Below are positions 30,362-39,649 of a stretch of DNA of 64,000 nt, piece after piece; the first letter of the stretch is position 1; each line of letters starts with the position of its first letter. The stretch is from Bifidobacterium saguini DSM 23967. Lineage in GTDB: Bacteria > Actinomycetota > Actinomycetes > Actinomycetales > Bifidobacteriaceae. The notes below the pieces were generated by a model. The model ran no database searches, was not told the origin of the DNA, and was given only the letters and a program-made list of their open reading frames with translations. The DNA lies in contig NZ_JGZN01000008.1 in assembly GCF_000741715.1 (NCBI RefSeq), positions 124,001 through 188,000 on the forward strand. The letters are read 5' to 3'. The position numbers and the translations under genes are program-made.

Positions 30362-32593
30362 TCAGTTCAGCGCCACCGTACTGGAGAGCAACTTGTTGGT
30401 TTTTGTCATCGCGCGGCTCACCGGCTCGTACAGCATTAAACCGATGAGCAATGCAACGGCCAGATATACGCCCATGCGGCCCATCTGTTCCCAATAGACA
30501 TTGCCGTAGAATCCGCCGACCGTTTCACGCAGTGCCGTGATGGCATGGGAGAACGGCAGGTACGGGTATAGCTGTCTGAATCCAGTCGGCAGTATTTCCA
30601 CAGGGAACGTTCCGCCTATGCCGGCAATCTGCGAAACCATCAACAGTGCACAGAGCGCCTTGCCGGGATTACCGAACACAGCCGCCAACGTATAGATGAA
30701 CATCGAGCACACAAACGACGACCACCATAGGCACAGCATGAACAGGAACGGATTGTCCGCCTGCGCCCTCAGGTACAACAAATCGCCAAGTCCCAGCACA
30801 GTGGTCTGTGCCAGCGAAAACGCCACGAATGTCAGTCCACGGCCTAGATACAGTTGCCAAGCCTTCGGACGGTCCAGCGTTGCGACTATCCGCACTGAAA
30901 CATTGGTCTTGAGAATAATGCCTAGGAACATGACACCCACCCAGATGGCCAGCAATGTATAGAACGGGGTCATCGAGGAACCGTTGTTGGACACGGGGTA
31001 TACGGCGATTCGTTTCATCGATACAGGAGTGGACATGGCCAGAGCGATGGTATCCGTGGGCTGCGAGAACAGTTTGCGTACGGCATCCACTCCACCGGAG
31101 GCCAGGGCTTTGTCGATACTGTCGGCGGTTGAGCCAAGCTTGTTCGACTGTTCAAGCAACGTGTCATGTACCGTGCCAAGATTACCGGATAGCTCGCGAA
31201 TATTGCTCAGCGCTCCGGATTGACCATCCATATTCTGTGTTACCGCTGTAAGCGTGGATGACGTGTCATTGAGAAGTTCGGCGGCATCCTTACCGGCTTG
31301 TTTAGCGGAGTCGATTACACCTGACAGTGAAGCAACCACATTCTCCTGATATGACCGCTTCACATCGCGTATCGATTGCGCGCCGGCTCGCGCCTGATCG
31401 GCAATGTCCTTCGCCGCATCCGTAATCGACTGGCTTTTGCTTTCCGCTTTGCCGGCAGCGTCATTGATTTTGGCATCAACATCGTTGAGTCTTTTGATTG
31501 TGCGATCGACGTCGGCTATTGCGCGGTCGATCGCCGCTTTGGCTGGTTCCGTTTGTGTGGAGTCGCGGATGGACACCAAGGTGCTGCGGTATTCAGTCAG
31601 GCTCTTAATCATCGGCTGAACCTGATTCTTGGATATGTCACGCAGCGATGCAGCGGTATTTGCAGCCCCATCAGCGGGCTTGCCCAGCGCGGTCTCGACA
31701 TTGGTTGCAACGGCATCGAAAGCATCAGCTGCAGCATCAAGCCCATTAATCACACTGGTATTGGCCTTATCCGCCGCGTCTGCTGCGTTCGAGAGCTTAC
31801 TGGAAATGTTGTTGGCATCAACGGCGTGCGCTCCCAAAGAGTCCTTGGTCTGCCCCATTGCCTTGGATGATGCGTCAAGCAGCGCAGCTGCGGAATCGAC
31901 AAGATCGGCATAGTTGGAAGCCAGTTGGGCGGTATTGGCAAGATCGGTTGACTGTTGGCGGAGTCTGGTACTTAACGTGCTGATGGACCTCGCGCTGTAA
32001 TCCTCATCAAGGTAGGAGGTCACTGAATCGAGAGTGCCGGCTGCGGCTTTCGCCACTGCCGATGTCAACGTATCGTTGATCTGCTGGCGCACAGTGGAAG
32101 CGCCTTGATTAGTGACTGTGGAACCTATCGGGTTCTTCTTCGGATTGGCATAATAGAGGAGCTTCGCTTGCTCCGCTTTCGTGGAGCTCGTGGAGTTTGC
32201 GGAATCATCCGCGTTCAGCATTGAGAACAAATCAGTGCTGAAATCTTTCGGAATCACGATGGCTGCATAGTATTCACCGGATTTCACACCGTTCTTGGCT
32301 TCCGTTTCGCTGACGAACGTCCAATCAAGACTGTCGTTCGCACGCAACGCGTTCGCCACCTGATCGCCCACATTGACCTGTGCCGGAAGCATATCGCCTT
32401 GATATCCCTTATCGGAATTGGCAACCGCCACTTTCATGCCGCTGGTATTGTTGTACGGATTCCAATTGGCGTAAATGTTGAACCACGCGTAGAACGAGGG
32501 CATAAGAATCAGACCGATGGCAATGATGAGCGCTATCACACTGCTGCGAATGCGCTTCATATCATTGCGAAAGATAATCCATACGTTTCGCAT
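30362..32593 (-). CDS. YhgE/Pip family membrane protein (second of pair)
   Basis: 743 residues. A first membrane span lies near 15-35, then the conserved YhgE/Pip N-terminal domain (PSFYAWFNIYANWNPYNNTSGMKVAVANSDKGY, and EYYAAIVIPKDFSTDLFS), a long Ala/Ser-rich coiled coil in the middle (near 200-500) and about five C-terminal spans of ABC-2 permease character. Members resemble EsaA/phage-infection proteins; roles include envelope export and phage adsorption in Gram-positive bacteria. Its ATG shares one base with the stop of the upstream paralogue (TGATG), so the two are co-translated and probably form a heteromer. Confidence 0.88.
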   Translation of the reverse strand: MRNVWIIFRNDMKRIRSSVIALIIAIGLILMPSFYAWFNIYANWNPYNNTSGMKVAVANSDKGYQGDMLPAQVNVGDQVANALRANDSLDWTFVSETEAKNGVKSGEYYAAIVIPKDFSTDLFSMLNADDSANSTSSTKAEQAKLLYYANPKKNPIGSTVTNQGASTVRQQINDTLTSAVAKAAAGTLDSVTSYLDEDYSARSISTLSTRLRQQSTDLANTAQLASNYADLVDSAAALLDASSKAMGQTKDSLGAHAVDANNISSKLSNAADAADKANTSVINGLDAAADAFDAVATNVETALGKPADGAANTAASLRDISKNQVQPMIKSLTEYRSTLVSIRDSTQTEPAKAAIDRAIADVDRTIKRLNDVDAKINDAAGKAESKSQSITDAAKDIADQARAGAQSIRDVKRSYQENVVASLSGVIDSAKQAGKDAAELLNDTSSTLTAVTQNMDGQSGALSNIRELSGNLGTVHDTLLEQSNKLGSTADSIDKALASGGVDAVRKLFSQPTDTIALAMSTPVSMKRIAVYPVSNNGSSMTPFYTLLAIWVGVMFLGIILKTNVSVRIVATLDRPKAWQLYLGRGLTFVAFSLAQTTVLGLGDLLYLRAQADNPFLFMLCLWWSSFVCSMFIYTLAAVFGNPGKALCALLMVSQIAGIGGTFPVEILPTGFRQLYPYLPFSHAITALRETVGGFYGNVYWEQMGRMGVYLAVALLIGLMLYEPVSRAMTKTNKLLSSTVALN

Positions 32594-35115
32594 CAGTGGG
32601 TCTCCTTTGCATTCATGCCACCGCCGATCACTGCGGTTACGGCGGAATGCAGCAGTCCTTCGGCTCCCATAGTGGTGTCATGCGCCTGCTGCGGCAGATT
32701 GTGGTGAATGTATTCGATGATGATGAGCGCGATATCCACCACTACAATCAGCGCCAACCATACGACCAAGAAACTTATACCTGGTCCGACGATCATCATG
32801 ACCGCGAAGAACACGACCGGCACGAGCCAGATGAGATGGAGGCCAAGGCGAATCAAGTGCGGGTACAGCCGTTCGAACTTTTCCGCCCTGCGCCGCACGC
32901 CCACGCCCCAAGTCGGGTCGGCAAGCATCTTGCGCACTGTAATCATGATGTTGCGATGGGAGCCGACTATTTCCAGTCGCTTCGTGTTGATCAAATCGGT
33001 GTCCGACAACTCACGGTTGAACAAATCGTTGAGATTGGCGAGCGCCGGTCGGCACAAGAGCGCCAACAGCAAGAACACCAGTGCGAACACTGTGGTTTGC
33101 AACAGCCGGGTCCAGAAGTTGGCATGATAGAAGCCGCCAATTGCCTCCCGCAGTGCTTCGACACCGTAGGTAAACGGCAGGAAGGGATACAGCATCTGAT
33201 AGAAACGCGGCATCATCTCAATCGGATACATACCTCCTGCACCTGGTACTTGAAGTATCAGGAATATGACGCTTAGGGCCATGCCGATATGCCTGAACAT
33301 CATGACCAGACTGTATGCGATGGATATGTAGGTCATCGAACAAACTATGGTGCCGAGATAATATGCCCACGGCACGTTGCATTGAATGCCGATGATGAGA
33401 TTGCCTGATGCGATAACGAGTCCTTGCAGCGCGGCGACGATCATCAGTAGCAGCCAACGCCCGAGGAACGCCTGTTTCGGGGTGAGATGGTCGATACCTT
33501 CGGAATCGGCATCATTGCGCAGCAGCGTGAGCGCCACGAATGCACCTGCCCAGCAGGCCAGATTGGTGAAGAATGGCGCAATGGCTGTGCCATAGTTGCT
33601 CATCGGATAGTATTCACGGGTTGTCAATCCGACCGGGGATGCGAGGAATGCGGACACCTGATCCGCGTCCACGTTTGCGAGACCTTTGACCCCGGCCCAT
33701 GCTTCGCTGGCACGCAGTACGGCGAAATCAGCCTGCGTGCGTTTCATGGAATCGTTTATCTGGTCGAGGGCTTCGCCGGTCTGCTGCATCACATCGAAGG
33801 TCGAGGCAAGCGTCTTGTCGAATTGATCGAGGCTTGCGTCAAGCTGGGTAAGGGATGCCGATGCGCCGCTCACGGTTCCCGATAGTGCGACAAGTTGGGT
33901 GGAGATACCGGTTAGATTAGCGTCGATTTTTGCTGACGCGTTCGCAGACAGCGCGGACAGACCGTTGGTCTTCTTGCTCAGTGCGTTGAGTGAATCGGAT
34001 AGTTGTTTGTTTGAGGTTTGTATGGAAGACGGTATGCCATCGTTCAGTTGTTGTATTACGTCGATTTGTGAGGCGAGGTCGCTCTGCTGCTGTTTCGCCT
34101 GCGCGAGGGCATCAGAGTCGGCAAATTGGGAATTTGATTCCATTGCCGCAATGGCATCGCCTAACGCATCATTGGCGGATTCAAGGGTGGACAGTGAAGC
34201 ACTGACCTTACCCGAGATTTCCTCTGCATTGCCGTTGATAGCACCCGCCGTGCCGTCAATCCGGCCTGAGAGAGCGCCGAATCCCGCTTGTCCTTGACTG
34301 GCCACGGCATTGAGGGATTGCTGGAATGATGAAAGGTTTGTGCGCGCAGAGTCAACGGATGATGCCGTGGTACTGATGCTTGCCGACAATGCGCTCGAAC
34401 GACCCAAAATGTTTGCGATGCTGTGCCGCGCCTCAACAATGGTGGAGCGTGAGTCGTCGATAGCGGTCTGGGCATCGCCGACTTTGTTCTTTGCTGTGGT
34501 AATGCTGGATTGAACATCGCTGAGTTTCTTATCCAGTTGATTTGCCGTTCCGTTCAGCGAATCGTTCATTTTGCCGGCTTCTTTGGAAAGCGTTTTGGTG
34601 ACCGTGGAGCTGACGGTGGAAACGAATGATTCGTTGATCTGCTGTTCGAGCGCATTGGCACCGGACTGTGTCACTCTCGGTGCAAGCGTATTGACTTTCT
34701 CGTTGACGTAGAACGTAAGTTCCGGACGCGTGAATTTTCCTTGCAGTACGCTCGTCAGGTCTGCGCTGAAGTCTTTGGGAATTATGATGGCCGCATAATA
34801 TTCGCCGGATTCCACGCCATTTTTGGCTTGTTCTTCATTCACGAAACGCCATCCCAGGTCATGGTTGCCTTTGAGCGCTTTCATGGTCTGGTTGCCCACA
34901 TTGAGTTCGGAACCGTTCACTGAGGTTCCTCGGTCGTTATTGGCCACTGCGATCGGAACATTACCGGTGTTGGCGTATGGATCAAGGTTCGCCGCCACGT
35001 TGAACCATGAGTACAGTCCAGGCACGAAGCAGGATGCGAGGACGATGATCACCGCGGCGGGCACTGCAAATATCCTACGAACATCCCGCACGAACACTTT
35101 CCATACATTGCGCAT
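32593..35115 (-). CDS. YhgE/Pip family membrane protein (first of pair)
   Basis: 840 residues with the same layout as its neighbour: span near 17-37, YhgE/Pip domain (PGLYSWFNVAANLDPYANTGNVPIAVANNDRG, EYYAAIIIPKDFSADL), coiled-coil ectodomain (about 170-470) and five or six C-terminal spans. It differs by an extra C-terminal section of about 130 residues containing two further hydrophobic segments (WLVPVVFFAVMMIVGPGISFLVVWLALIVVVDIALIII). The gene starts the operon. A GTTAATCAGACAAC sequence 32 bases upstream is identical to one in the divergent promoter region of the TetR/ABC exporter at 12 kb, suggesting a common regulator. Confidence 0.88.
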   Translation of the reverse strand: MRNVWKVFVRDVRRIFAVPAAVIIVLASCFVPGLYSWFNVAANLDPYANTGNVPIAVANNDRGTSVNGSELNVGNQTMKALKGNHDLGWRFVNEEQAKNGVESGEYYAAIIIPKDFSADLTSVLQGKFTRPELTFYVNEKVNTLAPRVTQSGANALEQQINESFVSTVSSTVTKTLSKEAGKMNDSLNGTANQLDKKLSDVQSSITTAKNKVGDAQTAIDDSRSTIVEARHSIANILGRSSALSASISTTASSVDSARTNLSSFQQSLNAVASQGQAGFGALSGRIDGTAGAINGNAEEISGKVSASLSTLESANDALGDAIAAMESNSQFADSDALAQAKQQQSDLASQIDVIQQLNDGIPSSIQTSNKQLSDSLNALSKKTNGLSALSANASAKIDANLTGISTQLVALSGTVSGASASLTQLDASLDQFDKTLASTFDVMQQTGEALDQINDSMKRTQADFAVLRASEAWAGVKGLANVDADQVSAFLASPVGLTTREYYPMSNYGTAIAPFFTNLACWAGAFVALTLLRNDADSEGIDHLTPKQAFLGRWLLLMIVAALQGLVIASGNLIIGIQCNVPWAYYLGTIVCSMTYISIAYSLVMMFRHIGMALSVIFLILQVPGAGGMYPIEMMPRFYQMLYPFLPFTYGVEALREAIGGFYHANFWTRLLQTTVFALVFLLLALLCRPALANLNDLFNRELSDTDLINTKRLEIVGSHRNIMITVRKMLADPTWGVGVRRRAEKFERLYPHLIRLGLHLIWLVPVVFFAVMMIVGPGISFLVVWLALIVVVDIALIIIEYIHHNLPQQAHDTTMGAEGLLHSAVTAVIGGGMNAKETH

Positions 35116-35146
35116 GCCAAGTCCTTCCCAATTGCGTCCATCAATC

Positions 35147-35160
35147 GTTAATCAGACAAC
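35147..35160. promoter_or_regulatory. Shared 14-bp sequence GTTAATCAGACAAC before the YhgE/Pip operon
   Basis: It is identical to 11965-11978 in the exporter/tetR intergenic region. Here it is followed by AGAGTGTCT, giving an AGACA...TGTCT inverted arrangement. It is a candidate site for the TetR regulator encoded at 12151. Confidence 0.4.
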
Positions 35161-35274
35161 AGAGTGTCTATTTAACCTGGACACATTATCGAGGAAAGGT
35201 TCACACAACGCAATGAACAGAGTCCACGATTGTGTTCATTGCCAATGCACAACTACCGCTTCGTATTCTTGCGC

Positions 35275-36303
35275 TCAGCGCTCGCGATACTGCAACAATG
35301 AAGTAATATTGCGCCAGATGCTACGCACACTTTTAGCTGCCGCCAGAGCCCGATACATCGATTTGCGTACCGGCACATCGCGCGCCGGCGCAACCGGTGT
35401 AGTCTCTTGCGCAAACTTGGATTTGAACGTAGTCAAGGCATGCAATGATGGAGCGAAATCGCTGCCCACACCCATCAAATCAACGCTTACGCAGCCTTCA
35501 TTGCCTAAATCGCACATCATCGTATAGATGAGCTTGTCCGGCACAAGATTGCTCATCGCATCCGCGGACGCGCATGCATAGTAATACACCGCGCAACCTT
35601 CATATATGGTCACCATCAGCCATGCCACTACCCGCCCCTTGATACGGGCGGCAAATACGCGACAATGCTCATGCCCTAGGGCTTCCATCATGTCCACATA
35701 GTCCATGAGAGGAGCCGGCATGAAGCCATCGCGGTGCGCTGTATCCACCATGATGGAGTAATATTCGCTGAAATCCTCAACAGCGCGATTCGTTTCATCA
35801 GCGCATACGGCAGCAGACTCGCGCAATGCCTTACGCACATCACGACGGCCACGTTTGCGCATGCGCTCAAGAATCGCGTCCGCTCCACCCGCCAGATCAA
35901 CAACAACAGTGGTGTCATACGGCACTGTCGAAAGCACTGGATGTGTACCCGTATCAGTCCAAAGATCAAGACGGACAAATACAATGCCTGAATCCGCTCG
36001 ATGAACATATTCGCGAATAGCTCGAACCGCATTGCGCTCCACACCAGGATTAGGCACGATAAACCATACCGGTCCGTGAGCAGACCGCAGATATCGATAG
36101 CCATGCGTCTGATATTCAATCAGCGACAGCATGGCGACCGGCTCGCCTTGATCCAACACGGCCAGCACGCCCCACGGCTTGCGGCCATCAATAGTCTGCT
36201 GATAATCCGCCCAAATCTGGGTTTGTTCAAGCGGCATTGCGACATCGCAAGCAGAAGACTCCTCCACGAACGCTTCAAATGTTATCTTCTCAACCGTAAG
36301 CAT
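35275..36303 (-). CDS. FemABX peptidoglycan interpeptide-bridge aminoacyltransferase
   Basis: 342 residues with the two GNAT-like halves of the FemABX family. Features: PLEQTQIWADYQQTIDGRKPWGVLAV at the start, LRSAHGPVWFIVPNPGV, the typical MRKRGRRDVRKALRESAAV, and the late GCAVYYYACASADAMSNLVPDKLIYTMMCDLGNEGCVSVDLMGVG. These enzymes add amino acids from tRNA to the stem-peptide Lys/Orn of lipid II; bifidobacteria have short bridges that need them. A ribosome site AAGAAAGG precedes the ATG. A run of ten G/C pairs lies 39-48 bases upstream, a possible slippage switch for expression. Confidence 0.9.
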   Translation of the reverse strand: MLTVEKITFEAFVEESSACDVAMPLEQTQIWADYQQTIDGRKPWGVLAVLDQGEPVAMLSLIEYQTHGYRYLRSAHGPVWFIVPNPGVERNAVRAIREYVHRADSGIVFVRLDLWTDTGTHPVLSTVPYDTTVVVDLAGGADAILERMRKRGRRDVRKALRESAAVCADETNRAVEDFSEYYSIMVDTAHRDGFMPAPLMDYVDMMEALGHEHCRVFAARIKGRVVAWLMVTIYEGCAVYYYACASADAMSNLVPDKLIYTMMCDLGNEGCVSVDLMGVGSDFAPSLHALTTFKSKFAQETTPVAPARDVPVRKSMYRALAAAKSVRSIWRNITSLLQYRER

Positions 36304-36341
36304 TCCGACAACCTTTCTTACCCAATGCAGCTCAAATTAGA

Positions 36342-36351
36342 GGGGGGGGGG
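36342..36351. repeat. G10 homopolymer tract (C10 on the coding strand) upstream of femABX
   Basis: Ten consecutive Gs on the plus strand, 39 bases before the femABX start. On the coding strand TTTATT lies before and TCTAAT/TAATTT directly after the C-tract, so the tract may lie in the promoter spacer. The rest of the 220-bp gap 36304-36523 shows no gene. Confidence 0.75.
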
Positions 36352-36523
36352 ACGAATAAATCGGGGTAATTGCTGCACCTATCGCAGTACACGCCACTGC
36401 TCTGTTACATCCCCGCCGACAAATCGATTGATAATAGCGGTAAACTCGGGGTCGTCATGCTTGAATTGGTCGAAGTTACCAATACGCTGCCCATCATTGT
36501 CATTCACCATTGCCAATCATCCT

Positions 36524-37081
36524 TCACATGCACCAGCGGGCGAGGTCGGCAACCCGTTTGCGATAACCGGCGTCCAGGAAACGACCGTAGAGCGGCGGGC
36601 AATGATCGAATACTTCGACATTCACATCGGTCACACTGGCGCGCAGGGACTTGGTCAGCGTGCGGTCCACCAAAAGTTTGAGCCATTCTGCGCTGGATCC
36701 TTCGCATGTGAGAATCACACCGAGCTTCTTTTTGGGACCGCACTCATAGCCCGGCGTCAATGCGATCGGATAATACAGTCGGTCGATAGCTGCGATGAGT
36801 TTCGCTTCGAGGTTGTTGTAATAGACAGGCGAAACAACGATGATTGCATCTGCCGCATGGACCGCGGAGAGCAACTGCGGAAAATCATCATCCGGTTCGG
36901 CTGAGTTGGCAACGGAGTCGATACCCGGAGCAACGGGATGAATATCGAGATCCCGCAGATGGATTGTAGTTACGCTTGCTCCATAGAGCGTTAGCTCGGC
37001 CGCGGCGATGGCGGCGATGGCATCACCATTGCCGTTGATGGTGGGCGAACTGGTGATGATGAGTGCGTTCGACGAGGTCAT
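36524..37081 (-). CDS. NADPH-dependent FMN reductase-like flavodoxin-fold protein
   Basis: 185 residues of the flavodoxin fold. ALIITSSPTINGNGDAIA (residues 6-23) is the FMN phosphate loop, VVSPVYYNNLEAKLIAAIDRLYY is the conserved P-V-Y-x-x motif of the FMN_red group, and LGVILTCEGSS the third flavin loop. It probably reduces flavins or quinones with NAD(P)H. It is transcribed 35 bases after the MFS gene in the same direction, as the last gene of the ADH-MFS-reductase operon. Confidence 0.87.
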   Translation of the reverse strand: MTSSNALIITSSPTINGNGDAIAAIAAAELTLYGASVTTIHLRDLDIHPVAPGIDSVANSAEPDDDFPQLLSAVHAADAIIVVSPVYYNNLEAKLIAAIDRLYYPIALTPGYECGPKKKLGVILTCEGSSAEWLKLLVDRTLTKSLRASVTDVNVEVFDHCPPLYGRFLDAGYRKRVADLARWCM

Positions 37082-37116
37082 GATTGGATTCCTTACGATG
37101 AAGATGGAGATAACAA

Positions 37117-38292
37117 TTACCGCTTGCGACCAGCCTGATTGTTGAGTCGCACGCGCAGCGGCAGTAATGCGAGCAGTATCGCAGCGAACAGGCAGGCCGC
37201 ACCTGCGGCAGCCCGGATGGAGTACATAGTGATAGCTGCACCACCGACCGCCGTGCCTACAGCGATGCCGACGTTGCCGAATGCAATCGACATGCCGTTG
37301 GCGAATTCAGGAGCAGTCGGCATGGAGGTGGTCACAATGTACTGCTGGAGACTATTGCCAACGCCAAACAGAATGCCCCAGAGAATCACTACGGCAACCT
37401 GAGCTATCGCCCGGCCAGGAATCAGCAGTACCGCAAGCAGAACAGCAAGCAATAACATGCCATAAACGAGTTGGGTGAACTGCGGCTCGGTGGAGAGCAT
37501 ACGGCCGGCTATCCAGCTGCCAAGCACACCAACCGCACCGAAGACGAACAGCATGACCGGCAATGCGACATCACCAATGCCCATTACCGCACTGAAATAT
37601 TCGGTGATATAGGCGTAGAGGCTAAATGCCGACGCCTGCAAAGCAACAGTGGCGAGGAGCGAAATTCCCGCGACGGAAGTGAACACGGTTTTGACCTGTG
37701 CGAAGTAGCCGGATTGGCGTTCGGCAGGAATCGCCGGCATCAACATCCACACCATGATGAAAGCCAGCAGGGATATGGCTGAGAGTGCAATCATTTCCGC
37801 AGCCACTCCCATACGGTCCGCAATCATGCGCGAGAGCGGAAGACCGACCACCGTGCCGGCTGATAATGCCATCATCACTTTGGAGACCGCTTTCGGCGCT
37901 TGCTTTGGTTCCACACTGGCGGCAGCCACGGTGAACGCGGATGAGAGGAACACGGGCTGCGCGATGGCGGGAATAATGCGGGCGATCAGCGCCGTAGCGA
38001 ACACTGTCGATACTGCATACCAAATATTGCACACCGTAAACACCGCCATGCTGGCCAGCGCAATGGTTTTCCGGTCGAATCCCGATAATGCCGCGGGAAG
38101 GAAGGCTCCGGAGAGTCCGACCGCGATTGACCATGCGCTGACCATGATGCCGGCTTGTGCCAGATTCACTTGAAACAGCTTGGCGACGTCCGGCAGAATG
38201 CCGATAATCGCGGTTTCCGAGCATAGAATCGCGAACGTGCAGGCCATCAGGCATGGCACGACGAAGCGACGATGGGCAAGCGTCACCGTCAC
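37117..38292 (-). CDS. MFS efflux transporter (AraJ/NepI-like)
   Basis: 391 residues, 12 predicted spans, MFS_1 family. The N-terminal segment FVVPCLMACTFAILCSETAIIGILPDVAKLFQVNLAQAGIMVSAWSIAVGLSGAFL is typical of the AraJ/NepI drug or purine-nucleoside efflux group. Start is GTG 38292, which overlaps the alcohol dehydrogenase stop (GTGA), so the two are translationally coupled. It may export an alcohol, aldehyde adduct or other product of the oxidoreductases around it. The substrate is unknown. Confidence 0.87.
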   Translation of the reverse strand: MTVTLAHRRFVVPCLMACTFAILCSETAIIGILPDVAKLFQVNLAQAGIMVSAWSIAVGLSGAFLPAALSGFDRKTIALASMAVFTVCNIWYAVSTVFATALIARIIPAIAQPVFLSSAFTVAAASVEPKQAPKAVSKVMMALSAGTVVGLPLSRMIADRMGVAAEMIALSAISLLAFIMVWMLMPAIPAERQSGYFAQVKTVFTSVAGISLLATVALQASAFSLYAYITEYFSAVMGIGDVALPVMLFVFGAVGVLGSWIAGRMLSTEPQFTQLVYGMLLLAVLLAVLLIPGRAIAQVAVVILWGILFGVGNSLQQYIVTTSMPTAPEFANGMSIAFGNVGIAVGTAVGGAAITMYSIRAAAGAACLFAAILLALLPLRVRLNNQAGRKR

Positions 38293-39455
38293 TTCACCTC
38301 TTGAAGGATCTGGAAGATCTCGTCACGGTCGAGCTGCTTGCAGCAACCGGGCTGGATGTTGCAGGTATCAGCCACCTTGCGGAGGGTTTCATCGTCGGCC
38401 GCCGTGTCGCCGAGCTCATGCAACGTGGTAGGCAGACCAATCTCCTTGATGAATTGGGCGAGCGCATCAATACCGGCAAGTGCGACTTCAAGCGTGTCCT
38501 TACCTTCCGGGTCGATGCCCCAGATCTCGGTGGCGAAGCGAGCGAACTTTTCCGGTGCGGCCGGAGCAAGGTGACGGTACAAAGCGGGATGAATCACCGC
38601 AAGGCCTTCGCCGTGGATGCAGTTGGTGAATGCGCCGAGCTGGTGCTCGATCTGATGGCACTGGAAGTCGGTGACCTTACCGATTTTCAGGATGCCGTTT
38701 TCGGCCATCGCAGAGTCCCACATGAGTTCGCTGCGAGCCTCATAGTCGTTCGGGTTGGCGACCATCTTGCGGATATTGCGGATGATGTTGTGCATGATCG
38801 CCTCGTTGATGTCGTCGGAGACGTTGTCGGTTCGCGGCGAGCCGAAATAGGTTTCCATGCAATGGCTGAACGAATCGAAGGCACTGGAAATAGCCTGACG
38901 GAATTTCACGGTGAGCGTATAGCTCGGATCAAGCACCGCGAAGCAAGGCGTGGCCGCGAACAGACCACCCTTGATGTTCACGGCCTCGTTGGTGATGACC
39001 GCGCCACCGTTCATTTCCGAACCAGTTCCGGAAACGGTGGGCACTGCGCCGACCGGCAGCGAATCGGTCGGGAAGCGACGCTCCTTATATTCCATGTCCC
39101 ACAGGTCTTCGTCGAGTTTGGCTTGCGAGGCGACGGCTTTGGAACAGTCGATGGTGGAACCGCCGCCAACCGCCAGAATGAAGTCCACGTTGTTTTCACG
39201 TGCGAGTTTGGCGCCTTCCTGAACCTTTGCATACGTGGGGTTGCCCATGATGCCGCCGAAATCGACGATGGTTTTGCCGGCCTCGGTGAGAATTCCCGTG
39301 ATCTCGTCATAGATGCCGTTGCGCTTGATTGAGCCGCCGCCATAGGCGAGCATCACGGTCTCGCCCATGTTTGGCATTTCCTTGGTGAGTGCATCACGCA
39401 CGGAATCCTTGCCGAAATAGATGCGGGTCGGGTAGCTGAATGCGAAGTTACGCAT
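38289..39455 (-). CDS. Iron-containing alcohol dehydrogenase (butanol dehydrogenase type)
   Basis: 388 residues of the group III Fe-ADH family: N-terminal FAFSYPTRIYFGKDSV, nucleotide-binding ILAVGGGSTIDCSKAVA (near 92), PTVSGTGSEMNGGAVITN, and the metal ligands Asp/His in SSAFDSFSHCMETYF, HQIEHQLGAFTNCIHGEGLAV. This is the YqdH/BdhA branch that reduces aldehydes with NADPH. It is the first gene of a leftward operon with the MFS and FMN reductase genes, divergent from a tetR gene that probably controls it. Confidence 0.94.
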   Translation of the reverse strand: MRNFAFSYPTRIYFGKDSVRDALTKEMPNMGETVMLAYGGGSIKRNGIYDEITGILTEAGKTIVDFGGIMGNPTYAKVQEGAKLARENNVDFILAVGGGSTIDCSKAVASQAKLDEDLWDMEYKERRFPTDSLPVGAVPTVSGTGSEMNGGAVITNEAVNIKGGLFAATPCFAVLDPSYTLTVKFRQAISSAFDSFSHCMETYFGSPRTDNVSDDINEAIMHNIIRNIRKMVANPNDYEARSELMWDSAMAENGILKIGKVTDFQCHQIEHQLGAFTNCIHGEGLAVIHPALYRHLAPAAPEKFARFATEIWGIDPEGKDTLEVALAGIDALAQFIKEIGLPTTLHELGDTAADDETLRKVADTCNIQPGCCKQLDRDEIFQILQEVK

Positions 39456-39490
39456 AATGTGCCTTTCATTGTTTTTGTTGCCATAACTTA

Positions 39491-39589
39491 TGTTTCGTTA
39501 TTTTATAACACGCTCTGTTACTTATTACTCAGTGTGTGGTATAAACAATATTACTGGCTTGAAAATCAAGCAAGAGACACAACGAAACA
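39491..39589. promoter_or_regulatory. Inverted 9-mers TGTTTCGTT / AACGAAACA in the adh-tetR promoter region
   Basis: Exact inverted copies at 39491-39499 and 39581-39589, one near each divergent gene. They may be paired regulator half-sites, but 9 bp in an AT-rich gap gives limited weight. Confidence 0.3.
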
Positions 39590-39649
39590 GTATGATGATT
39601 ACGCCACACAGACACGGATGATGTGGCATAAACCAAGAAAGGAGCAGCC

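Noticed and set aside
36301..36360. The G10 tract as an assembly artefact
   Set aside because: It cannot be excluded without reads, but nothing else in the region looks damaged and femABX is intact, so it is kept as a finding with this caveat.
39491..39589. A transposon-like inverted repeat in the adh-tetR gap
   Set aside because: The arms are only 9 bp, there is no flanking duplication and nothing inside, so it is kept only as a low-confidence regulatory candidate.
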